DNA from: Alphaproteobacteria bacterium
Lineage (GTDB): Bacteria > Pseudomonadota > Alphaproteobacteria > Rhodobacterales > Rhodobacteraceae
Length of the DNA: 64,000 bases
Assembly: GCA_030424865.1 (NCBI GenBank)
Contig: JAUHVR010000016.1
Span: 62,001-126,000, forward strand
Direction: 5' to 3'
Below, one piece after another: positions 51,983-60,398 of this stretch (its first letter is position 1; the number at the start of each line of letters is the position of its first letter). The notes beneath the pieces were generated by a model. That model ran no database searches. It had not been told where the DNA came from and saw nothing but the letters and a program-made list of their open reading frames with translations. The position numbers and the translations under genes are program-made.

Positions 51983-52846
51983 ATGTCACCAGAGGTCACC
52001 GGCTTCTTTGACGAAGCCACAAACACAATCTCCTACGTGGTCAAGGACCCCCAGGGCAGCGCCTGCGCAATTGTCGACAGCGTTCTGGACTTTGACTATT
52101 CCTCGGGCCGCACCGACACACGGTCGGCCGATGCGATCATCGATTACGTCCAGAAAAACAAATTGGACGTGCAATGGCTTCTGGAAAGCCATGTGCACGC
52201 AGACCACTTGTCGGCAGCGCCGTACCTGCAAGAGAAGCTGGGCGGCCAGATCGGCATTGGCGATCAGATCACCGTCGTGCAGGATACCTTTGGCAAGGTG
52301 TTCAACGAAGGGACCGAGTTCCAGCGTGACGGTTCGCAGTTCGACGCGTTGTTTACCGAGGGCGACAGCTTCATGATCGGCCAGATGCGGGGCGACGTGA
52401 TGCACACGCCGGGCCACACACCGGCCTGTCTGACCTATGTCATCGGCGACGCAGCCTTTGTCGGTGACACACTGTTCATGCCGGATTTCGGTACGGCCCG
52501 CTGTGATTTTCCCGGAGGCTCTTCGGCGGATCTGTTCGACTCGATCCAGAAAATCCTGGCCCTGCCCGACGAGACCCGGATCTTTGTCGGCCACGACTAC
52601 AAGGCACCGGGCCGCGAGGACTATGCCTGGGAAACAACGGTGGGCGAGCAAAAGGCGCTGAACGTGCATGTCGGCGAAGGCAAATCGGCCGAAGACTTCA
52701 TCAAGATGCGTGATGCGCGCGATGCGACGCTCTCGATGCCCAAGCTGATCATTCCCTCGCTGCAGGTGAACATGCGCGCAGGCCAGATGCCGGAACCAGA
52801 TGACGCCGGCGATGTCTTTCTGAAGGTGCCGGTCAACAAGCTTTGA
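51983..52846 (+). CDS. blh: Persulfide dioxygenase, Blh/ETHE1-type MBL-fold enzyme
   Basis: A 287-residue metallo-beta-lactamase-fold protein. Metal ligands: HVHADH at 70-75, HTPGHTPA with the His of the second shell, GDTLFMPDFGTARCDFPGG, and GHDYKAPGRE. GTARCDFPGGS matches persulfide dioxygenases of the Blh group, which oxidise persulfides from H2S. GGAGGG precedes the ATG. It heads the blh-yedE-yedE-DUF442 operon. BigR-type repressors usually control such operons. Confidence 0.88.
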   Translation: MSPEVTGFFDEATNTISYVVKDPQGSACAIVDSVLDFDYSSGRTDTRSADAIIDYVQKNKLDVQWLLESHVHADHLSAAPYLQEKLGGQIGIGDQITVVQDTFGKVFNEGTEFQRDGSQFDALFTEGDSFMIGQMRGDVMHTPGHTPACLTYVIGDAAFVGDTLFMPDFGTARCDFPGGSSADLFDSIQKILALPDETRIFVGHDYKAPGREDYAWETTVGEQKALNVHVGEGKSAEDFIKMRDARDATLSMPKLIIPSLQVNMRAGQMPEPDDAGDVFLKVPVNKL

Positions 52847-52887
52847 CCTGCACTGCGCGAACGCAGACTTAAAAGGAAACGCGACAC

Positions 52888-53313
52888 ATGGAACAAGATT
52901 GGATCTTCGGCCTTGCCGGAGGGCTGTTGATTGGTGCCGGCGGGGCCGTCTACCTGCTGGCCAATGGCCGGATCATGGGCGCCAGCGGCATCATCGGCGG
53001 CTTGGTGGATGGATCGGGCCACAGCACCCGCTGGGAAAGGCTGGCCTTCTTGCTGGGCGTCTTTGCGATGCCCATCGTTCTGACCTGGCTGTGGCAACCC
53101 GCAATCACCCACCTGACGGACAACCTGATGGTCGTCGCCATTGCGGGCCTTCTGGTCGGCGTCGGCACGCGCATTGCAAATGGCTGCACCTCGGGCCACG
53201 GCGTCTGTGGCATCTCGCGGCTGTCGCTGCGCGGCATGGTCGCCACGGTCTTTTACATCCTTGCCGGCGGTCTGACCGTCGTCTTCTTCCGTCACCTGCT
53301 GGGAGTGATCTGA
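52888..53313 (+). CDS. YeeE/YedE-family transporter, first half
   Basis: A 141-residue membrane protein with about four segments and the conserved ANGCTSGHGVCGISRLS (about 93-109), in which Cys residues are thought to relay thiosulfate or sulfur. It is followed by another half-size partner starting in an overlapping TGATG, forming the two-gene version of the YeeE transporter. It likely imports or exports sulfane sulfur next to the persulfide dioxygenase. Confidence 0.88.
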   Translation: MEQDWIFGLAGGLLIGAGGAVYLLANGRIMGASGIIGGLVDGSGHSTRWERLAFLLGVFAMPIVLTWLWQPAITHLTDNLMVVAIAGLLVGVGTRIANGCTSGHGVCGISRLSLRGMVATVFYILAGGLTVVFFRHLLGVI

Positions 53314-53747
53314 TGCGCAATCTGTATGCCTTGATCGCAGGCGCCCTCTTTGGTGCCGGACTGTTCATCTCGGGCATGACCGACACCACCAAGGTGCAGG
53401 GGTGGCTGGACGTGTTTGGCAACTGGGATCCGACGCTGGCCTTTGTGATGGGCGGCGCGATCATTCCGATGGCCATTGCCTGGCAGGTCACCCGTGTGCG
53501 GCGCACACCGCTGGTCGGAGGCAGCTTCCCACCACCGCCCGAGCCCAAGTTGGGGCGCAACCTGGTCGTCGGATCGGTGCTCTTTGGCATGGGTTGGGGC
53601 CTGGCCGGGCTGTGCCCCGGACCCTCTGTTGCCTCGCTCAGCTACGGTGGCGTTGGCGGGCTTGTCTTCATGGCCGCGATGTTGATCGGAATGGGCGCGG
53701 CACCGATGGTGCGCGCACGTCTGGACAGAACTGCAACAGCAGGATAG
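53313..53747 (+). CDS. YeeE/YedE-family (DUF6691) transporter, second half
   Basis: A 144-residue membrane protein with the second Cys motif in GMGWGLAGLCPGPSVASLSYGG (about 89-110). Its ATG overlaps the TGA of the previous gene (TGATG), so translation is coupled. Together the two halves equal one YeeE-type channel. A DUF442 gene follows after 10 bp. Confidence 0.88.
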   Translation: MRNLYALIAGALFGAGLFISGMTDTTKVQGWLDVFGNWDPTLAFVMGGAIIPMAIAWQVTRVRRTPLVGGSFPPPPEPKLGRNLVVGSVLFGMGWGLAGLCPGPSVASLSYGGVGGLVFMAAMLIGMGAAPMVRARLDRTATAG

Positions 53748-53757
53748 CGATATCGCC

Positions 53758-54189
53758 ATGGATATTCGTCAGATCACCCCGCAATACCACGTCACGCCGC
53801 AGATCGAGGTCGAGGACATCCCGGCCATCAAGGCGGCGGGCTTTGCCACCGTCATCTGCAATCGACCGGATGTCGAAGTGCCGCCTTCGCATCAGGCTGA
53901 TGCCATTGGCGCGGCCGTGACAGAGGCGGGCATGGGGTTCGAGGTGCTGGAGCTGACCCATCAGACCATGACGCCTCAAAACGTTGCGCTCCAGATGGAG
54001 CTGGCAAACGGCGCGGACGGCAAGGTTCTGGCCTACTGCGCTTCGGGCACGCGGTGCACGGTCGTCTGGGCGTTGGGACAGGTGGGCAAATTGTCGACGG
54101 ACGAGATTCTGGCGACGGCGGCCCAGGGCGGGTATGATCTTGGCGGTTTGCGACCGACCTTGGAGGCCTTGGCCGCGCAGGCGGGCTGA
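53758..54189 (+). CDS. TIGR01244/DUF442-family sulfur transferase
   Basis: A 143-residue protein with a phosphatase-like fold: YCASGTRCTVVW gives Cys94 and Cys100 in the CxxGxRC pattern. Members are linked to persulfide metabolism and can be fused to persulfide dioxygenases. Last gene of the operon, ended by a terminator. Confidence 0.87.
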   Translation: MDIRQITPQYHVTPQIEVEDIPAIKAAGFATVICNRPDVEVPPSHQADAIGAAVTEAGMGFEVLELTHQTMTPQNVALQMELANGADGKVLAYCASGTRCTVVWALGQVGKLSTDEILATAAQGGYDLGGLRPTLEALAAQAG

Positions 54190-54223
54190 CGCGGTTTTCT
54201 GAGCTGGACCGAAAAACATGGGG

Positions 54224-54252
54224 GCGCCGAAATCTTGGATTTCGGCGCTTTT
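54224..54252 (+). terminator. Terminator of the persulfide operon
   Basis: GCGCCGAAAT (54224-54233) pairs with ATTTCGGCGC (54239-54248) around 5 nt, followed by TTTTA, 35 nt after the last stop. Confidence 0.88.
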
Positions 54253-54273
54253 ATTGACCCGGACAACAGCCGA

Positions 54274-55404
54274 TCAGGTTTCGATATCCCAATCGGGGAT
54301 GTCGGGTAGTTCGGCCGGGGCGAATTCCCCCATTTCGAGGTCTGGCAGGTCAACCGAACCTGCATCAAACTCGGCCTCCGCTTCGATTGGCGGATCGAGG
54401 TCAACAGTCGACGCCGGCAATGACGTGTTTTCGACCGGATCGGCCTGCACGATAGAGGCCATCGCGGGGACCTGAGCCTGCGGCGATGGGCTGGCATCGA
54501 TCAAAACCCGGCCCGGTCGATCGGGCAGGTCCAGCCGCACGGCCCGAAACCCGTTCATCTGCCCCAACGAGGCGCGCGCCAGCATTTCGTTCTGTCCGAC
54601 CATGATCTGAACACGACCCGCTGCGTCCGCGGACAAGGGGATCAGATCGCCGGGTTTGAGCGCGCTGGCGCGTGCCAACGGCATCTGAACGCGGGCGAGA
54701 ATTGCGTTGATCTGTGCCGGAACCAAACGAAACGTCTGTTCGTGGGGGCCGGGTGTGTCGTCATCCACCACCTCTGCCACATGCGAAACGTCGCGGATCG
54801 GCAGCATGAACTGCAGCTCGCCCCGTTTGGCACCATGTGCCAGGTCGATGGTCACCCGGAAAACGCGATATTCGGCGGCATCCAGCACAAGGCTGGCCGC
54901 GCGGGGGTCCTCGATCATTGCACCGAAGCGAAAGCCAGACAGCTGGTCCACCAAGGGATGGCCATCCAGATTGCTGGAAAACCTTTGCATCGCCACATCG
55001 ATCAGGGGGGCCGCCATCGCGGCATCCGTGGGTGTAAAGCGCCGGTCGGCCACCGGGGTCGGCAGAACAGTGCCAAGCGTTTGCCGTTCCACCAGCCCCG
55101 CCAGAAGCGCCGGTTCGATCGAGGCCATCCCGACCGCGCCGTCCGGGCCATCCAGCACGATCAGAACTTCCCGTGGGTTCAGGGTTTCCGGCGCACCATC
55201 CTGGTCCACAACCTCGCTCTGGATGCCCTGGCAGACCAGTGCCAGCCCCCAAAGTTCATCAGCGACCCATGCCAGAGCGCGTCGCAGGGCACGGGCGGGC
55301 GACATCGACCGCGCCTCTAGCGCGCGGCGCGCCGCTGCCGCTTTGCGGCCAATCACATGTTGATCCAAGACAGCGCCCACGTCGCCCGCCACCATTCTGC
55401 GCAA
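54274..55404 (-). CDS. FliM/FliN-family C-ring-like protein, orphan
   Basis: A 376-residue protein with SpoA (FliMN C-terminal) character near residues 235-305 (LARVQMPLARASALKPGDLIPL, VGQNEMLARASLGQ). The N-terminal region (1-200) is FliM-like but unusually alanine-rich, and the C-terminal 70 residues are an acidic tail ending DIPDWDIET. No other flagellar gene is in the window, so it may be a flagellar motor switch component encoded apart from its cluster or a specialised secretion C-ring protein. It lies 54 bp after the convergent... stop of the kinase gene is upstream on the same strand. Confidence 0.75.
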   Translation of the reverse strand: MRRMVAGDVGAVLDQHVIGRKAAAARRALEARSMSPARALRRALAWVADELWGLALVCQGIQSEVVDQDGAPETLNPREVLIVLDGPDGAVGMASIEPALLAGLVERQTLGTVLPTPVADRRFTPTDAAMAAPLIDVAMQRFSSNLDGHPLVDQLSGFRFGAMIEDPRAASLVLDAAEYRVFRVTIDLAHGAKRGELQFMLPIRDVSHVAEVVDDDTPGPHEQTFRLVPAQINAILARVQMPLARASALKPGDLIPLSADAAGRVQIMVGQNEMLARASLGQMNGFRAVRLDLPDRPGRVLIDASPSPQAQVPAMASIVQADPVENTSLPASTVDLDPPIEAEAEFDAGSVDLPDLEMGEFAPAELPDIPDWDIET

Positions 55405-55458
55405 GGTTTTGTGCTATTTGGCAAGAAAAGGGTTACCAAAGCGCTTAACGCGCCGCGA

Positions 55459-58137
55459 TTATTGCGCTGCCATCGAAAGATGTGTCGGCAATTCGATGCG
55501 GAACGCCGCGCCGCGCTCACCCTTGAGATAGGTGATCCCGCCGCCCAGACGCGTCATGATCTGGCGACAGATCGCCAGTCCCAGCCCCGCGCCACCGGCC
55601 TTTTGGTCACTGACGCGGGCAAATTTCTCAAAGATCACATCCTGTGCCTCGGGCGAGATGCCCAGACCGTTGTCGACGAAATCCACAAACACCCAATCCC
55701 CGCGTCGACCCACGCGGATCTCGAGTTCGGGATGCGCCGCTTCGCAATATTTCTTGGCGTTGGCGATCAGGTTGATGAAGACCTGCGTCAACCGGTCGGG
55801 ATCGGTGTAGATCGGAACGTCCTCGTGACCGGCGTCACGACGGATACGCAGCCCTGCCCCCTCTTCGTCGGCCAGCGCGGATGACACGGCCCGGTCCAGC
55901 AGATCCCGCAGCGAATCATGACGCAGGTTCAGGCTGACCTGACCGTTTTCAAGTACGCTCAGATCCAGCAGATCATCCAGCAACCGGGTCAGCCGGATTG
56001 CCTCGTCATGAATGATCGAGGCATATTTGGTTTGTTCCGCCTCGGTCAGCTGCCCGCCGTCCCGCAAAATCTCGGAAAACGCCCGGATCGAGGTCATCGG
56101 CGTGCGCAGCTCGTGGCTGATCTGGCTAAGGAACGCATCTTTCTGCACCGAGATCCGGGTCAGTTTCTGGTTGGCCTCACGCAGCTGGCGGGCGGCGCGG
56201 CTCAGCTCGTCCGACTGTTCCTTCAGGCGGGCCGAATACTCCATCAGCTGGGCTGATTCGTCGGCCACCGCCATCAGGTCCTGGACCGAGACCGACATGC
56301 CCCCGACGATTTGCCCGATCATCGCATGGGCCGTCGCCGCGCCCACGGAGCCCGAAAGCTCGCGCTCCAGCAATTCAAGGAATCCCGGCGTCGGTTCTGG
56401 CAGGTTGCCTGACACGCCCTGCTTTTGCGCGGCGCGTGAGAACAGCGCCTGCGCTTCCCGCGCACCAAGGATGCGTTGCGCCATGATCATCAAGTCTTCG
56501 CTTTGCGCCACGCCTGCCGACCAGCTGCGCACGCCGCTGGAATGCTGAAAGATGTTGACGAACTGCGCGCCCTGCAAACGCTCCAGCGGTGTTGGGAAAC
56601 TGATCAGCGAAAAGGCAAAGAACGCGACCGTGTTCAGCGACAGGCTCCACAGCAGAGTGTGCATCAGCGGGTCCAGCCCCTCGATCCCGAACAACGCCTG
56701 CGGGCGCAGCCAGGACAGGCCGAAAAAGCCTTGGTCCATGACGGTGGTCGAGATCAGGACACCCGGGCCCACACTGGGCAGGAACAGTGTGAACAGCCAG
56801 ATACAGAAGCCGATGGTCAGGCCAGCAAAAGCGCCCACCCGCGTTGCACCGCGCCAGAACAATCCGCCCAGCACCACCGGCAGAACCTGGGCAACACCGG
56901 TAAACGACACCAGGCCAATGGCCGCAAGCGCGTTGCCGCCGCCAGACAGACGGTAATACAGATACCCCAGCATCACGACACCGACGATGGACAGCCGCCG
57001 TGCCAGCAGTACCACGTTGCGCACGTCACCGGATACCGTGGCCCCGTCATTGGTGAACCGCAACCAGATCGGCATGACGATATGGTTCGACACCATCGTG
57101 GACAGCGCAATCGCTGCAACGATCACCATGGATGTCGCCGAAGAAAACCCGCCGAGGAAAGACAGGATCGCCAACCCCTCGCGCCCCTGGCTCAATGGCA
57201 CCGTCAGGACAAAAAGATCGGGGTTCGAGCCCGCAGGCATCAGATCCAGACCCACAACCGCAATCGGCACCACGAAAAGGCTCATGCAGATCAGGTAGGT
57301 CGGAAAGGCCCAGCTGGCGGTGCGGAGGTGGGATTCGTCGTCATTCTCGACCACCATCACCTGGAACATGCGGGGCAGACACAGGAACGCCGCCGCCGAC
57401 AACAGCATCAGACCCGCCCAGCGCCCGCCTTCGACCTGCCAGGCGCCGATCTCGGATTGGTCGATCTTGTCCAGCGTTGCCCCCAGCCCGCCGCCGATCC
57501 CCCAGACGACAAAGAGGCCGACAGCCACCAGGGCAAAAAGCTTGACGACGGCCTCGACCGCAATGGCCATGACCACGCCGTGATGGCGTTCGTTCACATC
57601 CAGATTGCGGGTGCCGAAGATCACTGTGAAAAGCGCCAGACCAATGGCCACCCAGATGGCACTTGGCAGTTGCTCGGCCTCTCCGCTGGCCCGGGCGAAC
57701 ACGTCGAAACTGAGTGTGACCGACTGCAATTGCAGGGCGATATAGGGCGTCGTTCCGATCACGGCCAGGATCGTCACGCCGATGGCCAGCAGGTTCGACT
57801 TGCCAAACCGGGACGAGATCAGGTCCGCGATCGACGTCAGGCGCTGCGTGCGCCCGATCCGCACCATCTTGCGCACCACCCACCACCAGCCCAACATGAC
57901 CAGCGAGGGCCCAAGATAGATGGTGATGTATTCCAGGCCCGACCGCGCGGCATAGCCGACGGCCCCGTAAAACGTCCAGCCCGTGCAATAGATCGACAGC
58001 GATAACGTGTAGACCAGTGGCGAGCGGAGCCAGCCCACCTGCCCCCGCCGCGCGGCCCGCTCGGCAACGAATGCCACGGCAAACAAAAAGGTGACGTAGC
58101 ACAGGCAGATGGCGACCAGGGCATTGAGCGCGATCAT
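55459..58137 (-). CDS. Sodium/solute-symporter-fused sensor histidine kinase
   Basis: 892 residues. The N-terminal 1-500 is an SSF (PutP-like) transporter with about 13 segments, starting MIALNALVAICLCYVTF; the start was chosen because its ATG overlaps the preceding stop (ATGA). A linker (about 500-640) precedes HisKA with SQISHELRTPM, phospho-acceptor His near 675, then HATPase_c with NLIANAKKYCEA (N-box, about 793) and a G-box DNGLGIS and GGAGLGLAI. The layout is that of CbrA-type kinases. Receiver and small membrane protein are encoded immediately upstream. Confidence 0.9.
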   Translation of the reverse strand: MIALNALVAICLCYVTFLFAVAFVAERAARRGQVGWLRSPLVYTLSLSIYCTGWTFYGAVGYAARSGLEYITIYLGPSLVMLGWWWVVRKMVRIGRTQRLTSIADLISSRFGKSNLLAIGVTILAVIGTTPYIALQLQSVTLSFDVFARASGEAEQLPSAIWVAIGLALFTVIFGTRNLDVNERHHGVVMAIAVEAVVKLFALVAVGLFVVWGIGGGLGATLDKIDQSEIGAWQVEGGRWAGLMLLSAAAFLCLPRMFQVMVVENDDESHLRTASWAFPTYLICMSLFVVPIAVVGLDLMPAGSNPDLFVLTVPLSQGREGLAILSFLGGFSSATSMVIVAAIALSTMVSNHIVMPIWLRFTNDGATVSGDVRNVVLLARRLSIVGVVMLGYLYYRLSGGGNALAAIGLVSFTGVAQVLPVVLGGLFWRGATRVGAFAGLTIGFCIWLFTLFLPSVGPGVLISTTVMDQGFFGLSWLRPQALFGIEGLDPLMHTLLWSLSLNTVAFFAFSLISFPTPLERLQGAQFVNIFQHSSGVRSWSAGVAQSEDLMIMAQRILGAREAQALFSRAAQKQGVSGNLPEPTPGFLELLERELSGSVGAATAHAMIGQIVGGMSVSVQDLMAVADESAQLMEYSARLKEQSDELSRAARQLREANQKLTRISVQKDAFLSQISHELRTPMTSIRAFSEILRDGGQLTEAEQTKYASIIHDEAIRLTRLLDDLLDLSVLENGQVSLNLRHDSLRDLLDRAVSSALADEEGAGLRIRRDAGHEDVPIYTDPDRLTQVFINLIANAKKYCEAAHPELEIRVGRRGDWVFVDFVDNGLGISPEAQDVIFEKFARVSDQKAGGAGLGLAICRQIMTRLGGGITYLKGERGAAFRIELPTHLSMAAQ

Positions 58138-58412
58138 TCCTGACCGTCCCGCGCCTCGGACGAGGCATTGCGCAAGGGCAAGGCAATGAAGAACTTCAGG
58201 ATCACCAGCGCGATCCAGACACCAAAGAGATAAATGATTGCCGTCGACATCGACGTCCGGCTGTCGCCCTCGGTCGGCCACAACAGTGGCACAAGCCACA
58301 ACAGAAGACCCAGGATCGGCACCAAGCGCGCCGCATCCACCAATCTGCGCCGACGGTATGTCTGACGTTCAAGGAATACGGTGGCGCGTGCGGTCTCGGT
58401 TGTGTCGGTCAT
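58134..58412 (-). CDS. Small two-helix membrane protein of the kinase operon
   Basis: A 92-residue protein with segments at about 29-47 and 58-79 and short charged ends. Both its start (ATGA overlap with the receiver stop) and stop (overlap with the kinase start) are coupled by 4 bp. Its size and hydrophobicity recall DUF997/DUF4212-type small subunits of sodium symporters. It may be an accessory of the SSF kinase; this is inference. Confidence 0.7.
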   Translation of the reverse strand: MTDTTETARATVFLERQTYRRRRLVDAARLVPILGLLLWLVPLLWPTEGDSRTSMSTAIIYLFGVWIALVILKFFIALPLRNASSEARDGQE

Positions 58413-58792
58413 GCCTCGCTCAGATCACGCACGGCATCCAGCATTTCCGCGTTCGAAAACGGTTTCGTCATGAAGCGGTTGACCCCGGCGCGTTCGGCCA
58501 GATCCCGATCCTTGGACTGCCCCCGCGCGGTCAACATCAGCACGGGCAATTCGGAACGGCCATGACTTTCGCGCAGTTCTCGCAGGATGTCATAGCCGCT
58601 TTTGCCCGGCAGCATCACGTCAAGGATAAGGACATCGGGCAGGTTGCCCTGCACGACATCGACGGCATCGTGACCGTTGGCGTGCGTTTCCACAGTCCAG
58701 CCGTCTCTTGACAGAATAAAGCTGATCGCCTCGATGATGTTCGGCTCATCCTCGATCAGCAGGACACGTTTACCCAAATAAGTTCCCTCCAA
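58409..58792 (-). CDS. Single-domain response regulator
   Basis: A 127-residue CheY-like receiver: acidic pocket ED (14-15), phospho-acceptor Asp58 in ILDVMLPG, Thr in MLTARG and Lys in FMTKPF. There is no output domain. It is first of three coupled genes (receiver, small membrane protein, SSF kinase) and is the natural partner of the kinase; how the signal leaves the pair is unknown. Confidence 0.9.
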   Translation of the reverse strand: MEGTYLGKRVLLIEDEPNIIEAISFILSRDGWTVETHANGHDAVDVVQGNLPDVLILDVMLPGKSGYDILRELRESHGRSELPVLMLTARGQSKDRDLAERAGVNRFMTKPFSNAEMLDAVRDLSEA

Positions 58793-58843
58793 GTCGGCGA
58801 CCGAGCATTGTCATTTTGATCTCGTCACGTTCGCGCACTTGAA

Positions 58844-58872
58844 TTTATCGTCAATGTCCAAGGCCGTGTCAA
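58844..58872 (-). promoter_or_regulatory. Promoter of the receiver-kinase operon
   Basis: On the minus strand, TTGACA (58867-58872) and GATAAA (58844-58849) are separated by exactly 17 bp, about 50 nt upstream of the receiver start. It lies next to the ScfR-type stop codon at 58879, so the operon has its own promoter. Confidence 0.6.
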
Positions 58873-58878
58873 AACCTC

Positions 58879-60177
58879 TTACGCCTCTGCGCCAAGGATT
58901 GAGGGTTCGCGACGGGCACGGCACCGTTCGCGGGGGCAGATCTGGCAACTGACGCCGACCGGCTGGGTCCCTTCGGGTGCGGCACGATCCAGAGGCGCGA
59001 TCAGCATCACGGTCTCGGACAGGGACGCCATGCGCGGGTCTTCGGTCATCAGAACGCGGCATAGCGCAAAGGCACGAAACGGCTTTTCGTCTTGGCCCGG
59101 CATCGAGACAACCCGCTCGATCGGCTGGCCGGGGCGCGACAGCGCCTCGAACAGCGGCAGCAGCGGACAGGCCGAACCGAACCGTGGAAAGGGAAAATCG
59201 TCGATGGTCTTGCGCAACAGCAACGTGCCCGAAGCATCGCAGACGGCCAGCCCCAGCGGTCCCAGCCCCAGCGCCTCGCCCCAGACCGCAAGGCGGCGCA
59301 GCACAAGGTCCGGATCAGCCCGCAGCGTTTGCGCAATCGCCCAAGGGTTCAGACCATGCACCTCGACCGCCTCGGCCAGACGATCCTTTGGCAGTTCCGC
59401 AGCATCGCTGGCATACCGTTCGGCAAGACGACCAAGCATCTTGCCCGCGACCGCCGACAGGCCCTGACCGTTGGTCTGGGCAAATTGCTCGATCTCCGGA
59501 GCCGTTTCCAGTTCGGGAAAGCAGTATCCGTGTTGAGACAGAAAGCTGTCGAGTTCATCCTGCGGAGCCCCGATATTGGCCGAGGCATCGTCAACCTTGT
59601 CCAGATACTGCACCAGCGCCCGGCTGATCTCGGCAAGCCTGGCGCTGTCTTCATTGATATTGCGGTGAAAGCGGTCCTGCCACTCCGGCTCGATCTCGCC
59701 CCCGTCCGCCAGAATGGCCGCCGTCGACCGGATCGAGGTGACCGAGGTCAGCATCTCGTGCAGTGACGCCGCAAGCTGGGGGTCGTGTGTCATCCGGTCG
59801 CTCAGCGTCTGCACTGCGTGTTCCAACGTGCCCACCCGCCGCCGGTTTTCGGCCAGCAGCCCGGCCCATCCCGGAAAACGGCCGGCAAATTCGTCGACTT
59901 TTTCGACCTCGGCCTCTCCGTCGCGCTGATCCGAGGCGGCCTCACGCAGGGTCGCGATCAACGTCGCCTCGGCCCCTTCCGTCAGCAGGGACGGTTCGAC
60001 GCCAAGAACCGCGGCGATGTCCAAAAGCAGTTTGCCGCCGATTCTGCGCTTGTTGTGTTCGATCAGATTCAAATAAGACGCGGAAATGTCGACGTGTCTG
60101 GCAAGCTCTGCCTGTCGGATGCCTGACATGATCCGACGCTCTCGGATACGGCTGCCTGTCAAAGTGTCGCGGGCCAT
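58879..60177 (-). CDS. ScfR-type (short-chain fatty acyl) XRE-family regulator, complete
   Basis: 432 residues. HTH at about 8-62 (RERRIMSGIRQAELARHVDI, ASYLNLIEHNKRRIGGK), then a DUF955-like central region and a C-terminal domain with the Cys cluster SCQICPRERC. Paralogue of the truncated protein at the window start. Family members respond to acyl-CoA or related metabolites. It is divergent from a HAAT-type ABC transporter and may regulate it; the 221-bp gap contains several AT-rich dyads. Confidence 0.9.
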   Translation of the reverse strand: MARDTLTGSRIRERRIMSGIRQAELARHVDISASYLNLIEHNKRRIGGKLLLDIAAVLGVEPSLLTEGAEATLIATLREAASDQRDGEAEVEKVDEFAGRFPGWAGLLAENRRRVGTLEHAVQTLSDRMTHDPQLAASLHEMLTSVTSIRSTAAILADGGEIEPEWQDRFHRNINEDSARLAEISRALVQYLDKVDDASANIGAPQDELDSFLSQHGYCFPELETAPEIEQFAQTNGQGLSAVAGKMLGRLAERYASDAAELPKDRLAEAVEVHGLNPWAIAQTLRADPDLVLRRLAVWGEALGLGPLGLAVCDASGTLLLRKTIDDFPFPRFGSACPLLPLFEALSRPGQPIERVVSMPGQDEKPFRAFALCRVLMTEDPRMASLSETVMLIAPLDRAAPEGTQPVGVSCQICPRERCRARREPSILGAEA

Positions 60178-60398
60178 GGGAATTTCTCTGCTTTTTTCAA
60201 CGCCTTTCTGCAGCGCCGAAAAATTAATTTACAAGCAACCATAACATACTGTGCATTTCTTGACAAAAAAATTGTTAATTAAAAGGTAGTTGTTGCGATG
60301 TTTTCTTTCTCTGACGGATACTGATTTTGCACAATAGTGCCCGTGACACCCCGGGGAAGAGGAGCCCCGCGTCACATCTTATGTAACGGGAGGATTAT
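60178..60398. promoter_or_regulatory. Divergent control region of ScfR and ABC transporter genes
   Basis: Contains TTGACA (60260-60265) as a possible -35 with no good -10 at 17 bp, the dyad GCAC-AATA-GTGC (60329-60340), and a hairpin leader with GTGAC/GTCAC (60343-60347, 60371-60375) around CGGGG/CCCCG (60352-60356, 60365-60369). The GCAC/GTGC dyad resembles an NtrC half-site pair but the spacing is short. GGGAGG (60387-60392) is the ribosome binding site of the next gene. Confidence 0.45.
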
